DNA of 37,893 bases from Prevotella sp. (GCA_017449025.1 JAFSKJ010000045.1:1-37893); one strand, 5' to 3'. Shown: positions 1 through 7,625, numbered from the stretch's first letter. Numbers and translations are program-made. Notes: generated by a model from the letters alone, not told the origin.

Positions 1-32
1 AAAGATGCTGCCTTCATGATTTTCCCTATCAT
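1..32 (-). CDS. Relaxase/mobilization protein, N-terminal fragment
   Basis: The ATG at 30-32 overlaps the stop codon of the MobC-like gene (ATGA overlap). The ten visible codons read MIGKIMKAAS, close to the usual start of Bacteroidales MobA/relaxase proteins (MIAKI.. or MIGKI..). The rest is off the left edge. Position directly downstream of a MobC-like gene in an overlapping pair supports the call. With only ten residues the catalytic motifs cannot be checked. Confidence 0.55.
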   Translation of the reverse strand, partial: MIGKIMKAAS

Positions 33-415
33 TTTTTCTTCTTGTAGTTTTCTTGTTTGTACCCTCTGATTGTATTGGTAATCTCTTCGAGTAGGTTTCC
101 AATTGGTGAGTATAGGTAGATGATACCGTCTTGATGAGCCATTTTTGTCAGTTGGTTGAGGTTGTTCGCCAGTCCCACCAATGTACGAAACTCTTTCATG
201 TACGCCTCGGTTCGGGGCTGCACCACTTCTGACTGTAAGGCAGACTCACGTACGTACTCTGCCATACGCTTGTTTGCCTTTTTGCTCCTGACTTTCAATA
301 GTTCGTAGTCCTTCTTGGAGAACTTGACCGTAACTGCCTTTGACAGACGTTTGCCATCGGCAACGGTTGGTCTGCCTCCGTGCTTCTTATTATCTTGATT
401 CCTTGTTGCTATCAT
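29..415 (-). CDS. MobC-like relaxosome accessory protein
   Basis: 128 residues. Proteins of the MobC type bind oriT together with the relaxase and help open the DNA for nicking. The basic N-terminus (residues 1-30) is followed by a ribbon-helix-helix-like stretch (VTVKFSKKDYELLK, about 28-41). A helical C-terminal half carries LVGLANNLNQLTKMAH, the conserved 'x-NLNQ-xAK' signature of MobC proteins, at about residues 79-94. Its stop overlaps the start of the relaxase, so the two are translationally coupled. The 205-nt spacer upstream holds a strong hairpin that may be the oriT it acts on. Family assignment is from motif recognition; function in this element is inferred. Confidence 0.75.
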   Translation of the reverse strand: MIATRNQDNKKHGGRPTVADGKRLSKAVTVKFSKKDYELLKVRSKKANKRMAEYVRESALQSEVVQPRTEAYMKEFRTLVGLANNLNQLTKMAHQDGIIYLYSPIGNLLEEITNTIRGYKQENYKKKK

Positions 416-620
416 AACTTCAGTGTATTCACTTTAGTGACTGTACTCACAGAATCTGCGACCAATGGGGAGCGGATTCCCCCGCATCGTGAGGGCGGGC
501 GAGGTGGTTTTCGGGATGCCGAAAACATAACCTCGCCGCACTCCATACGAAGTATCCAGACGTTTGTGCCACCTTCGGTGTCAGCCCATTGAGTGCAGTC
601 GCAGACTCTGTGCTTATCGC
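416..620. other. Candidate oriT region upstream of mobC
   Basis: This 205-nt spacer has no convincing gene. It contains a two-step hairpin at 498-537. The outer arms GGCGAGGT (498-505) and ACCTCGCC (530-537) match perfectly. The inner arms GTTTTCGG (507-514) and CCGAAAAC (519-526) match perfectly around a 4-nt loop. A stem-loop next to mobC and the relaxase gene is where oriT is normally found in mobilizable elements. The nick site itself cannot be assigned from sequence. Confidence 0.45.
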
Positions 621-1151
621 TTACAATTTATACCATTCCTTCAGTTCGTCGCCATACACTATCAGGTGGTGCTTCACCAAGTTCTCAACGATGCCTGATG
701 CACTCATGCGCTTGCCTCCCAGCCGTCGTGCCATCTTATCCAGTTCGTCGCGGAGTCTGGCACTGATGAACACGGGCATACGGTTCTCTATCTTGGGGAC
801 ATGGAGATAGACAGAGCGGTATTCCTTCAAAGAGAGTCTTCGCTGCTTGCTACTTATCCGTCTCATGGGAGGTTCTTCTTGTGTCGGTTCCGCAGACAGA
901 GGATCATTGACTGTTGCCGATGGAGTCACTACACTAGAATCAGTGACATCAACGGTTTCATCCTTTTTTGGTTGCTCTTTGGCTGATGGCTCTTGTCGCT
1001 CGTCGCCATGCATGGAATATGCTACGGGATAGCGTTCGGCCATTTTCTCATCAGGCAAGAGACTGCTCCTCCCTTTTGACTCCCGAATCCACATTGCCAC
1101 TTTTTCTTCGTCTTCCTCACTCATCTTCTTCACTTTTACTTTTGATGTCAT
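621..1151 (-). CDS. DUF3408 family mobile-element protein
   Basis: 176 residues. It has a charged, low-complexity N-terminal half (acidic and Ser/Thr/Pro-rich to about residue 100). A C-terminal helical domain (about 105-176) carries the DUF3408 pattern: PVFISARLRDELDKMARRLG followed by SGIVENLVKHHL. Proteins of this family occur near mobilization genes of Bacteroides conjugative transposons (TraB-like position). The C-terminal part resembles a ribbon-helix-helix DNA-binding fold, so a role in DNA binding or partition is possible; no function is established here. A good promoter box lies upstream at 1214-1221 on the minus strand. Confidence 0.72.
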   Translation of the reverse strand: MTSKVKVKKMSEEDEEKVAMWIRESKGRSSLLPDEKMAERYPVAYSMHGDERQEPSAKEQPKKDETVDVTDSSVVTPSATVNDPLSAEPTQEEPPMRRISSKQRRLSLKEYRSVYLHVPKIENRMPVFISARLRDELDKMARRLGGKRMSASGIVENLVKHHLIVYGDELKEWYKL

Positions 1152-1213
1152 TTCAATTGGGTTTAATGGTTACTACTATAGCCAGAGATGTTGCTACTGA
1201 CCGTTTTTCTTGG

Positions 1214-1221
1214 CAAAGATA
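1214..1221 (-). promoter_or_regulatory. Promoter -7 box for the DUF3408 gene
   Basis: Read on the minus strand this is TATCTTTG, an exact TAnnTTTG match (Bacteroidota sigma-ABfr -7 box). It would start a transcript near 1207, about 55 nt before the ATG at 1151. The box lies inside a weak 72-codon reading frame, which argues that this frame is not a gene. Confidence 0.6.
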
Positions 1222-2030
1222 GGGTGATTGAAATAACCCTCCAAGCGTTTGGATTTTCCTGCGCCATTCTGCATAGGATATGGTCGAGGGTGTCATTTTC
1301 GGGTTTTATATTCCCTATTTTGCTAAGTGGATTCGGTGGATGGAGTGTAACGGGTGGACTCATTGTTGTGAGTGTACCCACTGGCTACAGTGAATTCATT
1401 GCTGTCACTATAATAATATATAAGGTACAGGCTTCGTGAATCTTTCGTTGGTAATAACGTATATTCCATAGTCCGTCCCTTAGCACGTCCGTTAGTCCTT
1501 CCATCCTTTAGTCCGTCCGTCGGTTAGTACGTTGGTACGTACCAACATCGCAACAAAAGGATGCTGCTATTCTTGGATAATGTTTCTGTTCAGGTTAATG
1601 TAACTTACATAGGAAATGAATCAAAGGTGGCACTCGTGGCCCCCATGATAGCAGCCACAGAGGCCAGTTGAACTGAAAAATTTGGCGCGTCTGCCTAGAT
1701 TGTGTAATTTCGCATTGGATTTGAGGTCATGGATGCTCTGGATGCACAATTTTAGAGCGCATATGAGGGTAAACCGCCTTGTGGGTTACTCATGAGATGT
1801 GAAAGAAGCATACCTTTGCATTGGATTTGAAGGAAACTCTGTCACCAATGTCACCGTTTTCGTGGGACATTCGGTGACAGTTGCCCTGAAAATTTGGTCT
1901 GGTCAGAATCCTGCCGTACCTTCGCGGAGACAAACGGTTAAAGACATATTGAGAGTCGAATGGTTAAAGTCACTGTTAAAAGTGAGCACAACCTACTAGT
2001 AAGTTGCGGACATAACTCGAAGGTTAGGTT
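1222..2030. other. Long non-coding segment with repeats
   Basis: No convincing gene is seen here. It contains the iteron-like repeats and palindrome at 1469-1546. It also holds a direct repeat GCATTGGATTTGA(A)GG (1712-1726 and 1818-1833) and a related pair CTGAAAAATTTGG / CTGAAAATTTGG (about 1673 and 1886). An inverted pair CTGTCACC (1839-1846) / GGTGACAG (1873-1880) has an extra half site TGTCACCG (1849-1856). A box TACCTTTG (1811-1818) fits a + strand promoter but has no gene right behind it. The arrangement fits a control or replication/partition region of the element. Confidence 0.5.
1469..1546. repeat. Iteron-like direct repeats ending in a 16-bp palindrome
   Basis: Five imperfect copies of TTAGTCCGTCC are visible at about 1468-1478 (first base A), 1480-1490 (TTAGCACGTCC), 1492-1502 (TTAGTCCTTCC), 1508-1518 (exact) and 1524-1534 (TTAGTACGTTG). 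The last runs into the perfect palindrome GTTGGTACGTACCAAC at 1531-1546. Spacing of the last three is 16 nt. Such arrays commonly bind a replication initiator, partition protein or repressor; the binding protein is unknown. Confidence 0.6.
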
Positions 2031-2038
2031 TACCTTTG
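2031..2038 (+). promoter_or_regulatory. Promoter -7 box for the HTH gene pair
   Basis: TACCTTTG matches TAnnTTTG exactly and lies 49 nt before the ATG at 2087. A TTG at 2004-2006 could be the -33 element, with spacing slightly longer than usual. Confidence 0.55.
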
Positions 2039-2086
2039 CCGACAAAAAGAGAAATCGAAATAAAAACAGAATAAAAAAGGAACAAC

Positions 2087-2434
2087 ATGATTGAAATCGT
2101 TAACATTGAGAAAACGGCCTACGACAAGTTCGTAGGGCAGTTTGAAGGCTTCGTCAAGAAGATGACGGAGATGGGTAATCGTGGCACGAACAAGTGCCTG
2201 GGTGGCTGGCTTGATAACGATGATGTATGCAGAATCCTGCGTATCAGCAAGAGGACGTTGCAGACTCTGAGAGACAACGGTACACTGGCATATTCTCAGA
2301 TAAGTCACAAGACCTATTACAGGCAGGAGGACGTGGACAATGTCATTAAGGATGTCAAGAACAGGAAGAAAGCTGCTGCATGGCGCAAGCCTCGCAAGGT
2401 GTCCGAAGCACAAGCAAATAACGAAGTTTTTTAA
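2087..2434 (+). CDS. Excisionase-type helix-turn-helix protein
   Basis: 115 residues. The central part (about 43-90) is a MerR/excisionase-like HTH_17 domain: LDNDDVCRILRISKRTLQTL gives the helix-turn-helix, followed by the wing RDNGTLAYSQISHKTYYRQE. The N-terminal 35 residues are helical and the C-terminus is basic (KNRKKAAAWRKPRK), suited to DNA contact. The gene is followed 20 nt later by a second protein of the same type. Tandem small HTH proteins near the integrase are typical of Bacteroides integrative elements, where such pairs (for example Xis2c/Xis2d of CTnDOT) act as recombination directionality or regulatory factors. The specific role here is inferred. Confidence 0.72.
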   Translation: MIEIVNIEKTAYDKFVGQFEGFVKKMTEMGNRGTNKCLGGWLDNDDVCRILRISKRTLQTLRDNGTLAYSQISHKTYYRQEDVDNVIKDVKNRKKAAAWRKPRKVSEAQANNEVF

Positions 2435-2454
2435 CAACAAAAGATTAACGGAAT

Positions 2455-2793
2455 ATGGATTTACAGAGCAACGTGAATGAACTGATTACATTACGGACTA
2501 ATGGTGTGGAGGATGCCATGAAGTCTATGAAGGACATTGAGAGCCTGTTTGACAAGGTGACGAGCAACTATCGTCCCTTGCTGAACGGTGAGCGGTATCT
2601 GTCAGATGTGGAGGTGTCGCATCGCCTGAAGGTAAGCCGACGTACCTTGCAGGACTATCGGGACAACGGCACTCTTCCGTATTTCAAGTTGGGAGGTAAG
2701 GTGCTGTATCGTGAGAGTGACTTGGAGGAACTGCTCCAGAGGTGCTATCATCCTGTTATTAGTAAAGCGGTATCGCAGAGGATTACCCGCTAA
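2455..2793 (+). CDS. Second excisionase-type helix-turn-helix protein
   Basis: 112 residues, paralogous in layout to the preceding protein: helical N-terminus (1-45), then HTH_17 domain at about 47-95 (YLSDVEVSHRLKVSRRTLQD, followed by YRDNGTLPYFKLGGKVLYRE). The domain ends in a short helix (DLEELLQRCYH). It is the more canonical of the two, with the KLGGKVLYRESDLE wing seen in Bacteroidales excisionase-like proteins. It is co-transcribed with the gene upstream and ends before a strong terminator. A role in excision or regulation of the element is inferred from family and location. Confidence 0.75.
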   Translation: MDLQSNVNELITLRTNGVEDAMKSMKDIESLFDKVTSNYRPLLNGERYLSDVEVSHRLKVSRRTLQDYRDNGTLPYFKLGGKVLYRESDLEELLQRCYHPVISKAVSQRITR

Positions 2794-2823
2794 ACGGAAG
2801 ATCCATCACAAAGAGAGAGAAGA

Positions 2824-2862
2824 AAAGACGGATGCCTGACAATTGCCTGAACATCCGTCTTT
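2824..2862 (+). terminator. Rho-independent-type terminator
   Basis: Perfect 11-bp inverted repeat AAAGACGGATG (2824-2834) / CATCCGTCTTT (2852-2862) with a 17-nt loop, followed by TCTTGGTTTT. It lies between the HTH gene pair and the converging RhuM-like gene, and could act in both directions because the stem begins with A residues and ends in T residues. Confidence 0.7.
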
Positions 2863-2891
2863 CTTGGTTTTGAGCATCACCCGTCTGTTTC

Positions 2892-3296
2892 CTACTCCTC
2901 CTTGGAGGATTGCAACTGATGCCTGAAATCCACGTCATCAACGATAATGCAGATATGCTCATAAGGGCTGCGTTCGTATGCCTTGTTCATCATGTACTTG
3001 CGGAATATCTGCGCATTACGGCTTGGCAGTTTGTAAGTCAAGTAGAGTATCAAGTCCAGATTATAGACTTCCATCATCCAGCCTTGATGTTCATGCCTTG
3101 GGAACGGTATCCTCTGCATCGCTTCATGCTCATTTAGTTCACTCTTCTTGTGGATGGAACGGATTGCCCGAAAGACGGACGCTTCTAGAAGTCCGAACAT
3201 GTCGGCTATTTCTCCCTTCGTCATCCACACGTCTATCAGCGGCATACTAACCTTGCCGCCTTCTGTCATTCTGATGATTCCTCTTTTCATAGTCAT
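2892..3296 (-). CDS. RhuM-like DNA-binding protein of a mobile element
   Basis: 134 residues. It resembles the N-terminal region of RhuM ('virulence protein') family members. VWMTKGEIADMFGLLEASVF (about 24-43) looks like their helix-turn-helix. A later YNLDLILYLTYKLPSRNAQI segment (about 78-97) matches the 'YNLDvIiavgYRv.S..a..Fr' motif of that family. The start chosen (3296, or ATG at 3290) overlaps the 3' end of the integrase gene by about 50 nt. An ATG at 3245, one base after the integrase stop, is possible, but would remove the conserved KRGIIRMTEGGKVSMP lead-in. Co-transcription with the integrase is likely. Function is unknown; regulation is a reasonable guess. Confidence 0.6.
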   Translation of the reverse strand: MTMKRGIIRMTEGGKVSMPLIDVWMTKGEIADMFGLLEASVFRAIRSIHKKSELNEHEAMQRIPFPRHEHQGWMMEVYNLDLILYLTYKLPSRNAQIFRKYMMNKAYERSPYEHICIIVDDVDFRHQLQSSKEE

Positions 3297-4512
3297 GCCA
3301 TTTTGATGTTACTGAAGATGCATTGAGTTTGGCGCCCAACATCGTCAGGTCATTGTTCAACTTCTGGGATGTTATCTTCGCATAAATCTGAGTCGTGGTA
3401 ATGTTTGTATGTCCCAGAACACGGCTTACGCTCTCGATGGGCATACCATTTGTCAAAGCGATTGTGGCAAATGAATGGCGCCCGCAGTGATATGAGATTT
3501 GTTTCTCTATTCCACACGCTTTCATGACAGTCTTCAGCTTCTTGCACATCGACCAGTAGTTCATCTTGCCAAACACCAGTTTGTCTTCTTGCAGGTGTTT
3601 GTAGCGATCGATAATCTGCAAGGGTACATCCATCAGTTTTACTTGGAAAGGAATGTTCGTCTTATGCCTCCTGCCGATGATCCATTTGTCACCGTTGGCT
3701 TCTACGATGTTGTCCGTAGTCAGTTCCTTCACGTCGATGAATGAAAGGGCAGTGAAGCAGACAAAGATAAAAGTATCACGCACAAAGGCAAGCTCGGCAT
3801 CCTCGAACTCATGGGTCATGACTGTCTTCAGTTCATCCTCTGTCAGATATGCCCTTTCCTTGCAGTTGGGGCTGATGTGGAACTGTGCGAATGGATTACG
3901 GGGAATCTTGCCGTTGTAGTGTGCCCTAAGAACGACACCTTTCAGCCACATGCAGCGTTGCCAGATGGTTCCGTTTGCCAATTCTCTGTCAGTGCTGAGA
4001 TAGGCAGCGAAGTCCTTGATGAACTCGGGCGTTAGTTCCAGCATGGATATGTCTGTGCGGCGTAGATTAGACTGGAGGAATTCGGCAACATCTTTACGAG
4101 AACGTTGCATAGCCCATAGTGTACTTGCAACCCTGTCCTTGCCAACCCGTTTCTTCAGACTGGCGATGTCCTTGTCGAAGGCATTCAGCAGGGTCTCATA
4201 CTCACTGCCAAAGCCCTGATAGGAGTTGCGTACCATCTCAGCCGTGACGAATGCCTCACGGTCTGACAGGTGCTGATAGTGCTTGATGATCTGCGCCTTG
4301 ATGTTGTCGAGGTCACGGTTTATCTGCAATGTTTCCTTGCTTCGTCCCTTGGCACAGTTGCCCTTTACGTCCCACATAGCCAGTGGTATGCTGTGCTTGC
4401 ATGAAAACTGGCACTGTGTACCGTTGATGGTAATCCTGCCCATGATAGGAACAATCCCGTCCTTCTCCTTGCCCTTGTTCGCATAGAACAAAATCTTGAA
4501 TGTACTTCTCAT
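3247..4512 (-). CDS. Tyrosine recombinase (integrase)
   Basis: 421 residues from the ATG at 4512, chosen over an upstream ATG at 4542 because MRSTFKILFY is the usual start of this family and AAAGGA lies a few bases ahead. It integrates and excises the element. An arm-binding domain (1-85) and a SAM-like core-binding domain (about 100-200) precede the catalytic domain. Catalytic residues visible are H342 and R345 (HCGRHSF), H368 (LGHTNITTT) and nucleophile Y377. The usual first arginine is replaced by S257 (FTALSFIDV), as in IntDOT of CTnDOT, which also has serine there. This groups it with the CTnDOT/NBU-type integrases, which tolerate mismatches between recombining sites. The gene sits at the element end, next to the probable att site. 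Confidence 0.92.
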   Translation of the reverse strand: MRSTFKILFYANKGKEKDGIVPIMGRITINGTQCQFSCKHSIPLAMWDVKGNCAKGRSKETLQINRDLDNIKAQIIKHYQHLSDREAFVTAEMVRNSYQGFGSEYETLLNAFDKDIASLKKRVGKDRVASTLWAMQRSRKDVAEFLQSNLRRTDISMLELTPEFIKDFAAYLSTDRELANGTIWQRCMWLKGVVLRAHYNGKIPRNPFAQFHISPNCKERAYLTEDELKTVMTHEFEDAELAFVRDTFIFVCFTALSFIDVKELTTDNIVEANGDKWIIGRRHKTNIPFQVKLMDVPLQIIDRYKHLQEDKLVFGKMNYWSMCKKLKTVMKACGIEKQISYHCGRHSFATIALTNGMPIESVSRVLGHTNITTTQIYAKITSQKLNNDLTMLGAKLNASSVTSKWHDYEKRNHQNDRRRQG

Positions 4513-4539
4513 TTCTAATTCCTTTTTAACTTCAGGCTG

Positions 4540-4547
4540 CAAATATA
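4540..4547 (-). promoter_or_regulatory. Promoter -7 box for the integrase gene
   Basis: Minus-strand TATATTTG is an exact TAnnTTTG match, placing the transcript start near 4533, about 21 nt before the preferred ATG at 4512. This also argues against the start at 4542, which overlaps the box. Confidence 0.6.
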
Positions 4548-4839
4548 ATACCTTTTTCTGAAATGCTTTTTTGGCGATTCATTGCAGATCGTTGAGTCGA
4601 AAACCAGTCAGTTTGAACTGCGTCATTCTTCCTTTTTCGTACCTTCGGAATTAGAAAAGTTTAACTGTCAATTGCGGGTTAAGCGGGTTACGATTTAGAG
4701 ACCTAACTCTTGCACCAATCCGCATCAAGTTGCATTTTCACATCGTTCGTAAATTCCTCGTTTTTCCCCGTCTTGCCTTTTATTTACGGTCATTCTACGT
4801 TAATCTTCTAAAATCCGTCTTTCGTTACAGACTTTTTTC

Positions 4840-4849
4840 GTAACTTTGC
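4840..4849 (+). promoter_or_regulatory. pepP promoter -7 box and candidate att core
   Basis: GTAACTTTGC contains TAACTTTG (4841-4848), an exact -7 box 25 nt ahead of the aminopeptidase ATG. The same ten bases match GTAnnTTTGC, the core I recall as preferred by the CTnDOT integrase. A related sequence, TTTTTCGTACCTTCGG, lies 200 bp to the left (about 4634-4649). The 4548-4839 stretch has no gene; it also shows a tandem 9-mer GCGGGTTAA/GCGGGTTAC at 4674-4691. Confidence 0.5.
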
Positions 4850-4872
4850 ACATATTAACGAAAAGTAATCTT

Positions 4873-6687
4873 ATGGAAACAATTAGCCAACGATTAGCTG
4901 CGCTGCGCGAAGAGATGCAGCGCGAGCATCTGGGAGCTTTCATCTTTCCCAGCACAGACCCCCATCAGAGTGAATATGTGGCCGACCACTGGAAGGGTCG
5001 CGAGTGGATTAGCGGTTTCAACGGCTCTGCCGGCACGGCCGTGGTGACAATGAACAGTGCAGCCTTGTGGACTGACTCCCGCTACTTCTTAGCTGCCGAG
5101 GAGCAGCTGCGGGGCACAGAGTTCCAGCTGATGAAGCTAAAGTTGCCTGACACGCCGACGATAGCAGAGTGGCTCGGACGGGAAAATGCGGGCGGCGGCT
5201 TTCCTGCTGGCATCTCTGAAGTGGGCATTGACGGCACCTGCTCGTCGGCATCGATGGTCAGGAAACTCGCAGCCGAGCTCCGCAGCAACGGTGGCCTTAC
5301 CCTGCGCACTAATTTCGACCCACTGGTGCGCATCTGGAGCCACCGCCCGCCAATACCCATAAACCCGGTGGAGATATATCCCATAGAACTGGCCGGAGAG
5401 AGCACCCGCGACAAGATAAAGCGCATACGTCAAGCACTCAGGGAGAAGCATGCCGACGGCATGCTCATGGCCTCTCTCGACGACATTGCCTGGACGCTGA
5501 ACCTCCGCGGCACCGACGTTCACTGCAATCCTGTCTTTGTAAGCTACCTGCTCATCTCCACGACAAGCGTCACGCTCTATATAGACAAGCATAAGCTCAG
5601 CCCTGACACAGAAGGCTACCTTAGACAGGAGGGTGTGGAGGTTGCACCATACGAGGGCGTTGCAGGCGGGCTGCGCAACTACTTTGAGTACAACATACTG
5701 ATGGACCCGGAGGAGGTGAACCACACGCTTTTCAGCAGCGTCAAGCGCGAGGTGGTGGAGGTGCAGTCGCCGGTAAAGGAAATGAAGGCTGTGAAGAACG
5801 CCGCAGAGCTGGCCGGGTTTCGCAAGGCGATGGAACGCGACGGTGTGGCCATGGTGCGGTTTCTGAGGTGGCTCTTAAGCGAAGAGCCGACGTTGAATAG
5901 CGAAATATCGGTAGCCGCCAAGCTCGAGGAGTTCCGCGCACAGCAGCCGCTCTACCGCGGACTGTCGTTCGACACCATATCGGCATACGGGATTCACGGT
6001 GCCATTGTCCACTACGAGCCAACGCCTGAAAGCGACATTCCTCTGCAGGGCGAGGGCCTGCTGCTATTAGACAGCGGCGCGCAATACTTGAACGGCACTA
6101 CGGACATCACGCGGACGATAGCCCTTGGTCCGCTTACGACGCTCCAACGTCAGGTTTACACTCTTGTGCTGAAGGGACACCTGCGACTGCAGGCCGCCAT
6201 CTTCCCGGAAGGCACTACGGGCACCCAGATTGACGCCATTGCGCGTGAGCCGCTGTGGCGCGCCGGCCTTAACTACCTGCATGGCACAGGTCACGGCGTG
6301 GGTGCCTACCTCTGCGTGCATGAAGGCCCTCACCAGATACGCATGGAGTGGAAACCTACACCGCTTCAGGCGGGCATGACCATCACCGACGAACCCGGCA
6401 TCTACCTGGCGGGACTCTTCGGAGTGAGAATAGAAAACACATTAATGATTGTGCCATGCTCCGACGACGATTTCACTCCAACAGATGCTGGTGTCAGCGG
6501 GCGGTTTCTGCGATTTGAGCCTCTGACGCTCTGCCCCATCGACACGACACCTATTATTATAGATATGCTCACCGACGAAGAGCGCCGCCTGCTTAACAAC
6601 TACCACAGGACGGTGTGTGAACGCCTGTCGCCACTGCTCAACGATGACGAGGCAGAGTGGCTGCGCAAAGCCACGGCACCGGTGTAG
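4873..6687 (+). CDS. pepP: Xaa-Pro aminopeptidase (aminopeptidase P, M24B)
   Basis: 604 residues. It removes the N-terminal residue from peptides with proline in second position, in the cytoplasm. It has the long three-domain layout: creatinase N-terminal domain (about 5-140), second creatinase-like domain (150-310), and the pita-bread catalytic domain (320-560) with a C-terminal extension. All five metal ligands are visible: D400 (LLLLDSG), D411 (TTDITRT), H474 (HGTGHGVG), E507 (TDEPGIY) and E521 (VRIENTL). The start at 4873 is used because an in-frame ATG at 4846 lies inside the promoter box. The gene converges with the next one, 14 nt apart. It is the first chromosomal gene beyond the mobile element, whose insertion lies at or near its promoter. 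Confidence 0.93.
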   Translation: METISQRLAALREEMQREHLGAFIFPSTDPHQSEYVADHWKGREWISGFNGSAGTAVVTMNSAALWTDSRYFLAAEEQLRGTEFQLMKLKLPDTPTIAEWLGRENAGGGFPAGISEVGIDGTCSSASMVRKLAAELRSNGGLTLRTNFDPLVRIWSHRPPIPINPVEIYPIELAGESTRDKIKRIRQALREKHADGMLMASLDDIAWTLNLRGTDVHCNPVFVSYLLISTTSVTLYIDKHKLSPDTEGYLRQEGVEVAPYEGVAGGLRNYFEYNILMDPEEVNHTLFSSVKREVVEVQSPVKEMKAVKNAAELAGFRKAMERDGVAMVRFLRWLLSEEPTLNSEISVAAKLEEFRAQQPLYRGLSFDTISAYGIHGAIVHYEPTPESDIPLQGEGLLLLDSGAQYLNGTTDITRTIALGPLTTLQRQVYTLVLKGHLRLQAAIFPEGTTGTQIDAIAREPLWRAGLNYLHGTGHGVGAYLCVHEGPHQIRMEWKPTPLQAGMTITDEPGIYLAGLFGVRIENTLMIVPCSDDDFTPTDAGVSGRFLRFEPLTLCPIDTTPIIIDMLTDEERRLLNNYHRTVCERLSPLLNDDEAEWLRKATAPV

Positions 6688-6701
6688 ATTGAAGACTGTA
6701 G

Positions 6702-7526
6702 TTAGAAGCTCTGCAGCCAGGCCTTGAAGTCGAGAATCATTTCAAGATGATAAGCAAAGTTGTCGCGGTAGCCCCAGCCGTGGCCGCCAGTGGGATATAC
6801 ATGGAGTGTTGCGGGAACATCGTGACGGTAACACTCCATGTAATAGTTCACGCCATTCATGGGCAGCACCAAATCATCGTCATCGCTAAGGGCAATGAAC
6901 GCACGGGGCGTGGCGCGGGTCACCTGCAAGTCGTTGCTGTACAGTTTCTCCAGCTTTTTCTTAGGTTTGGCACCGAGAAAATTATCGTGCGACCCCTTGT
7001 GGGTGAATCCCGGATCCATAGTTATTACCGGATAGAAGAGTATCTGGAAGTCAGGCTTGGCCAGCTCGGTAGAGTGCGTGGCAATGGTCGAGGCCAAGTG
7101 ACCTCCGGCCGAGAATCCCATGATGCCCACCTGATTGGGATCGATGTGCCATCCCTTAGCCGTACGCCTCACAGTCCTGATGGCCTGTTCGGCATCGCTG
7201 ATGGGCACCTCCCAATTGCCATGAGGCAACCTGTACTTGAGCACTATGGCTGCTATGCCCTGACTGTTGAAGAAATGGGCCCAGTCGGTGCCCTCGTGCT
7301 GGAATGCCAAGCCGGCGTATGCACCGCCGGGGCAGATGACCACGGCACGACCCGTAGCTCGTTTCGAGTCGGGAAGGAAGACGGTGATAGTGGCTTTGTC
7401 GCCAGAGTCGCTGCTGGCCACGAGCGGCCCGTCGGGCCAAAGGGCAAACTCCTTGCCTTTGAGGTTCTGGCCCATTGCGGCCACACTGACGGTAATCATT
7501 ATAAGAAACAGTTTTAGCGTTTTCAT
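6702..7526 (-). CDS. Secreted alpha/beta hydrolase (esterase-like)
   Basis: 274 residues from the ATG at 7526; longer upstream reading lacks a signal peptide and runs through the promoter. The signal peptide (MKTLKLFLIMITVSVAAMGQ) is followed by a compact alpha/beta-hydrolase domain of the BD-FAE/Aes esterase group. Visible motifs are the oxyanion segment CPGGAY (about 73-78), nucleophile elbow GFSAGGH (about 134-140), the acid region ALSDDDDLV and the catalytic histidine in PTGGHGWGY near the end. Enzymes of this group remove acetyl or feruloyl groups from plant polysaccharides, but substrate cannot be told from sequence. Monocistronic, with its own promoter box (7553-7560) divergent from the DUF2851 operon. 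Confidence 0.82.
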   Translation of the reverse strand: MKTLKLFLIMITVSVAAMGQNLKGKEFALWPDGPLVASSDSGDKATITVFLPDSKRATGRAVVICPGGAYAGLAFQHEGTDWAHFFNSQGIAAIVLKYRLPHGNWEVPISDAEQAIRTVRRTAKGWHIDPNQVGIMGFSAGGHLASTIATHSTELAKPDFQILFYPVITMDPGFTHKGSHDNFLGAKPKKKLEKLYSNDLQVTRATPRAFIALSDDDDLVLPMNGVNYYMECYRHDVPATLHVYPTGGHGWGYRDNFAYHLEMILDFKAWLQSF

Positions 7527-7552
7527 TCTTGCTGTTATTACGGTTCGGGCGG

Positions 7553-7560
7553 CAAAGTTA
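7553..7560 (-). promoter_or_regulatory. Promoter -7 box for the secreted hydrolase gene
   Basis: Minus-strand TAACTTTG matches TAnnTTTG exactly, 27 nt ahead of the ATG at 7526. Confidence 0.6.
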
Positions 7561-7625
7561 AGCATTTTCCTTAAATAAACCATGAAAAATGCGGATAAAT
7601 ATTTGCAGGAGTAGATTAATTTTCC

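Larger units (their letters stand above)
1..4850. mobile_element. Right part of an integrative mobilizable element
   Basis: Relaxase start, MobC-like protein, DUF3408 protein, two excisionase-type HTH proteins, RhuM-like protein and tyrosine recombinase lie together, which is the usual content of Bacteroides mobilizable or conjugative transposons. The left end is outside the window. The right end must lie between the integrase start (4512) and the aminopeptidase gene (4873); the exact border is not proven, but a GTAnnTTTGC-type core at 4840-4849 is a good candidate. Beyond it the codon usage becomes GC-rich and the genes are chromosomal housekeeping types. No conjugation (tra) genes are seen in this part. 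Confidence 0.75.

Noticed and set aside
1163-1381. 72-codon minus-strand reading frame upstream of the DUF3408 gene
   Set aside because: Starts at GTG, has no recognisable motif, and contains the probable promoter box of the DUF3408 gene (1214-1221).
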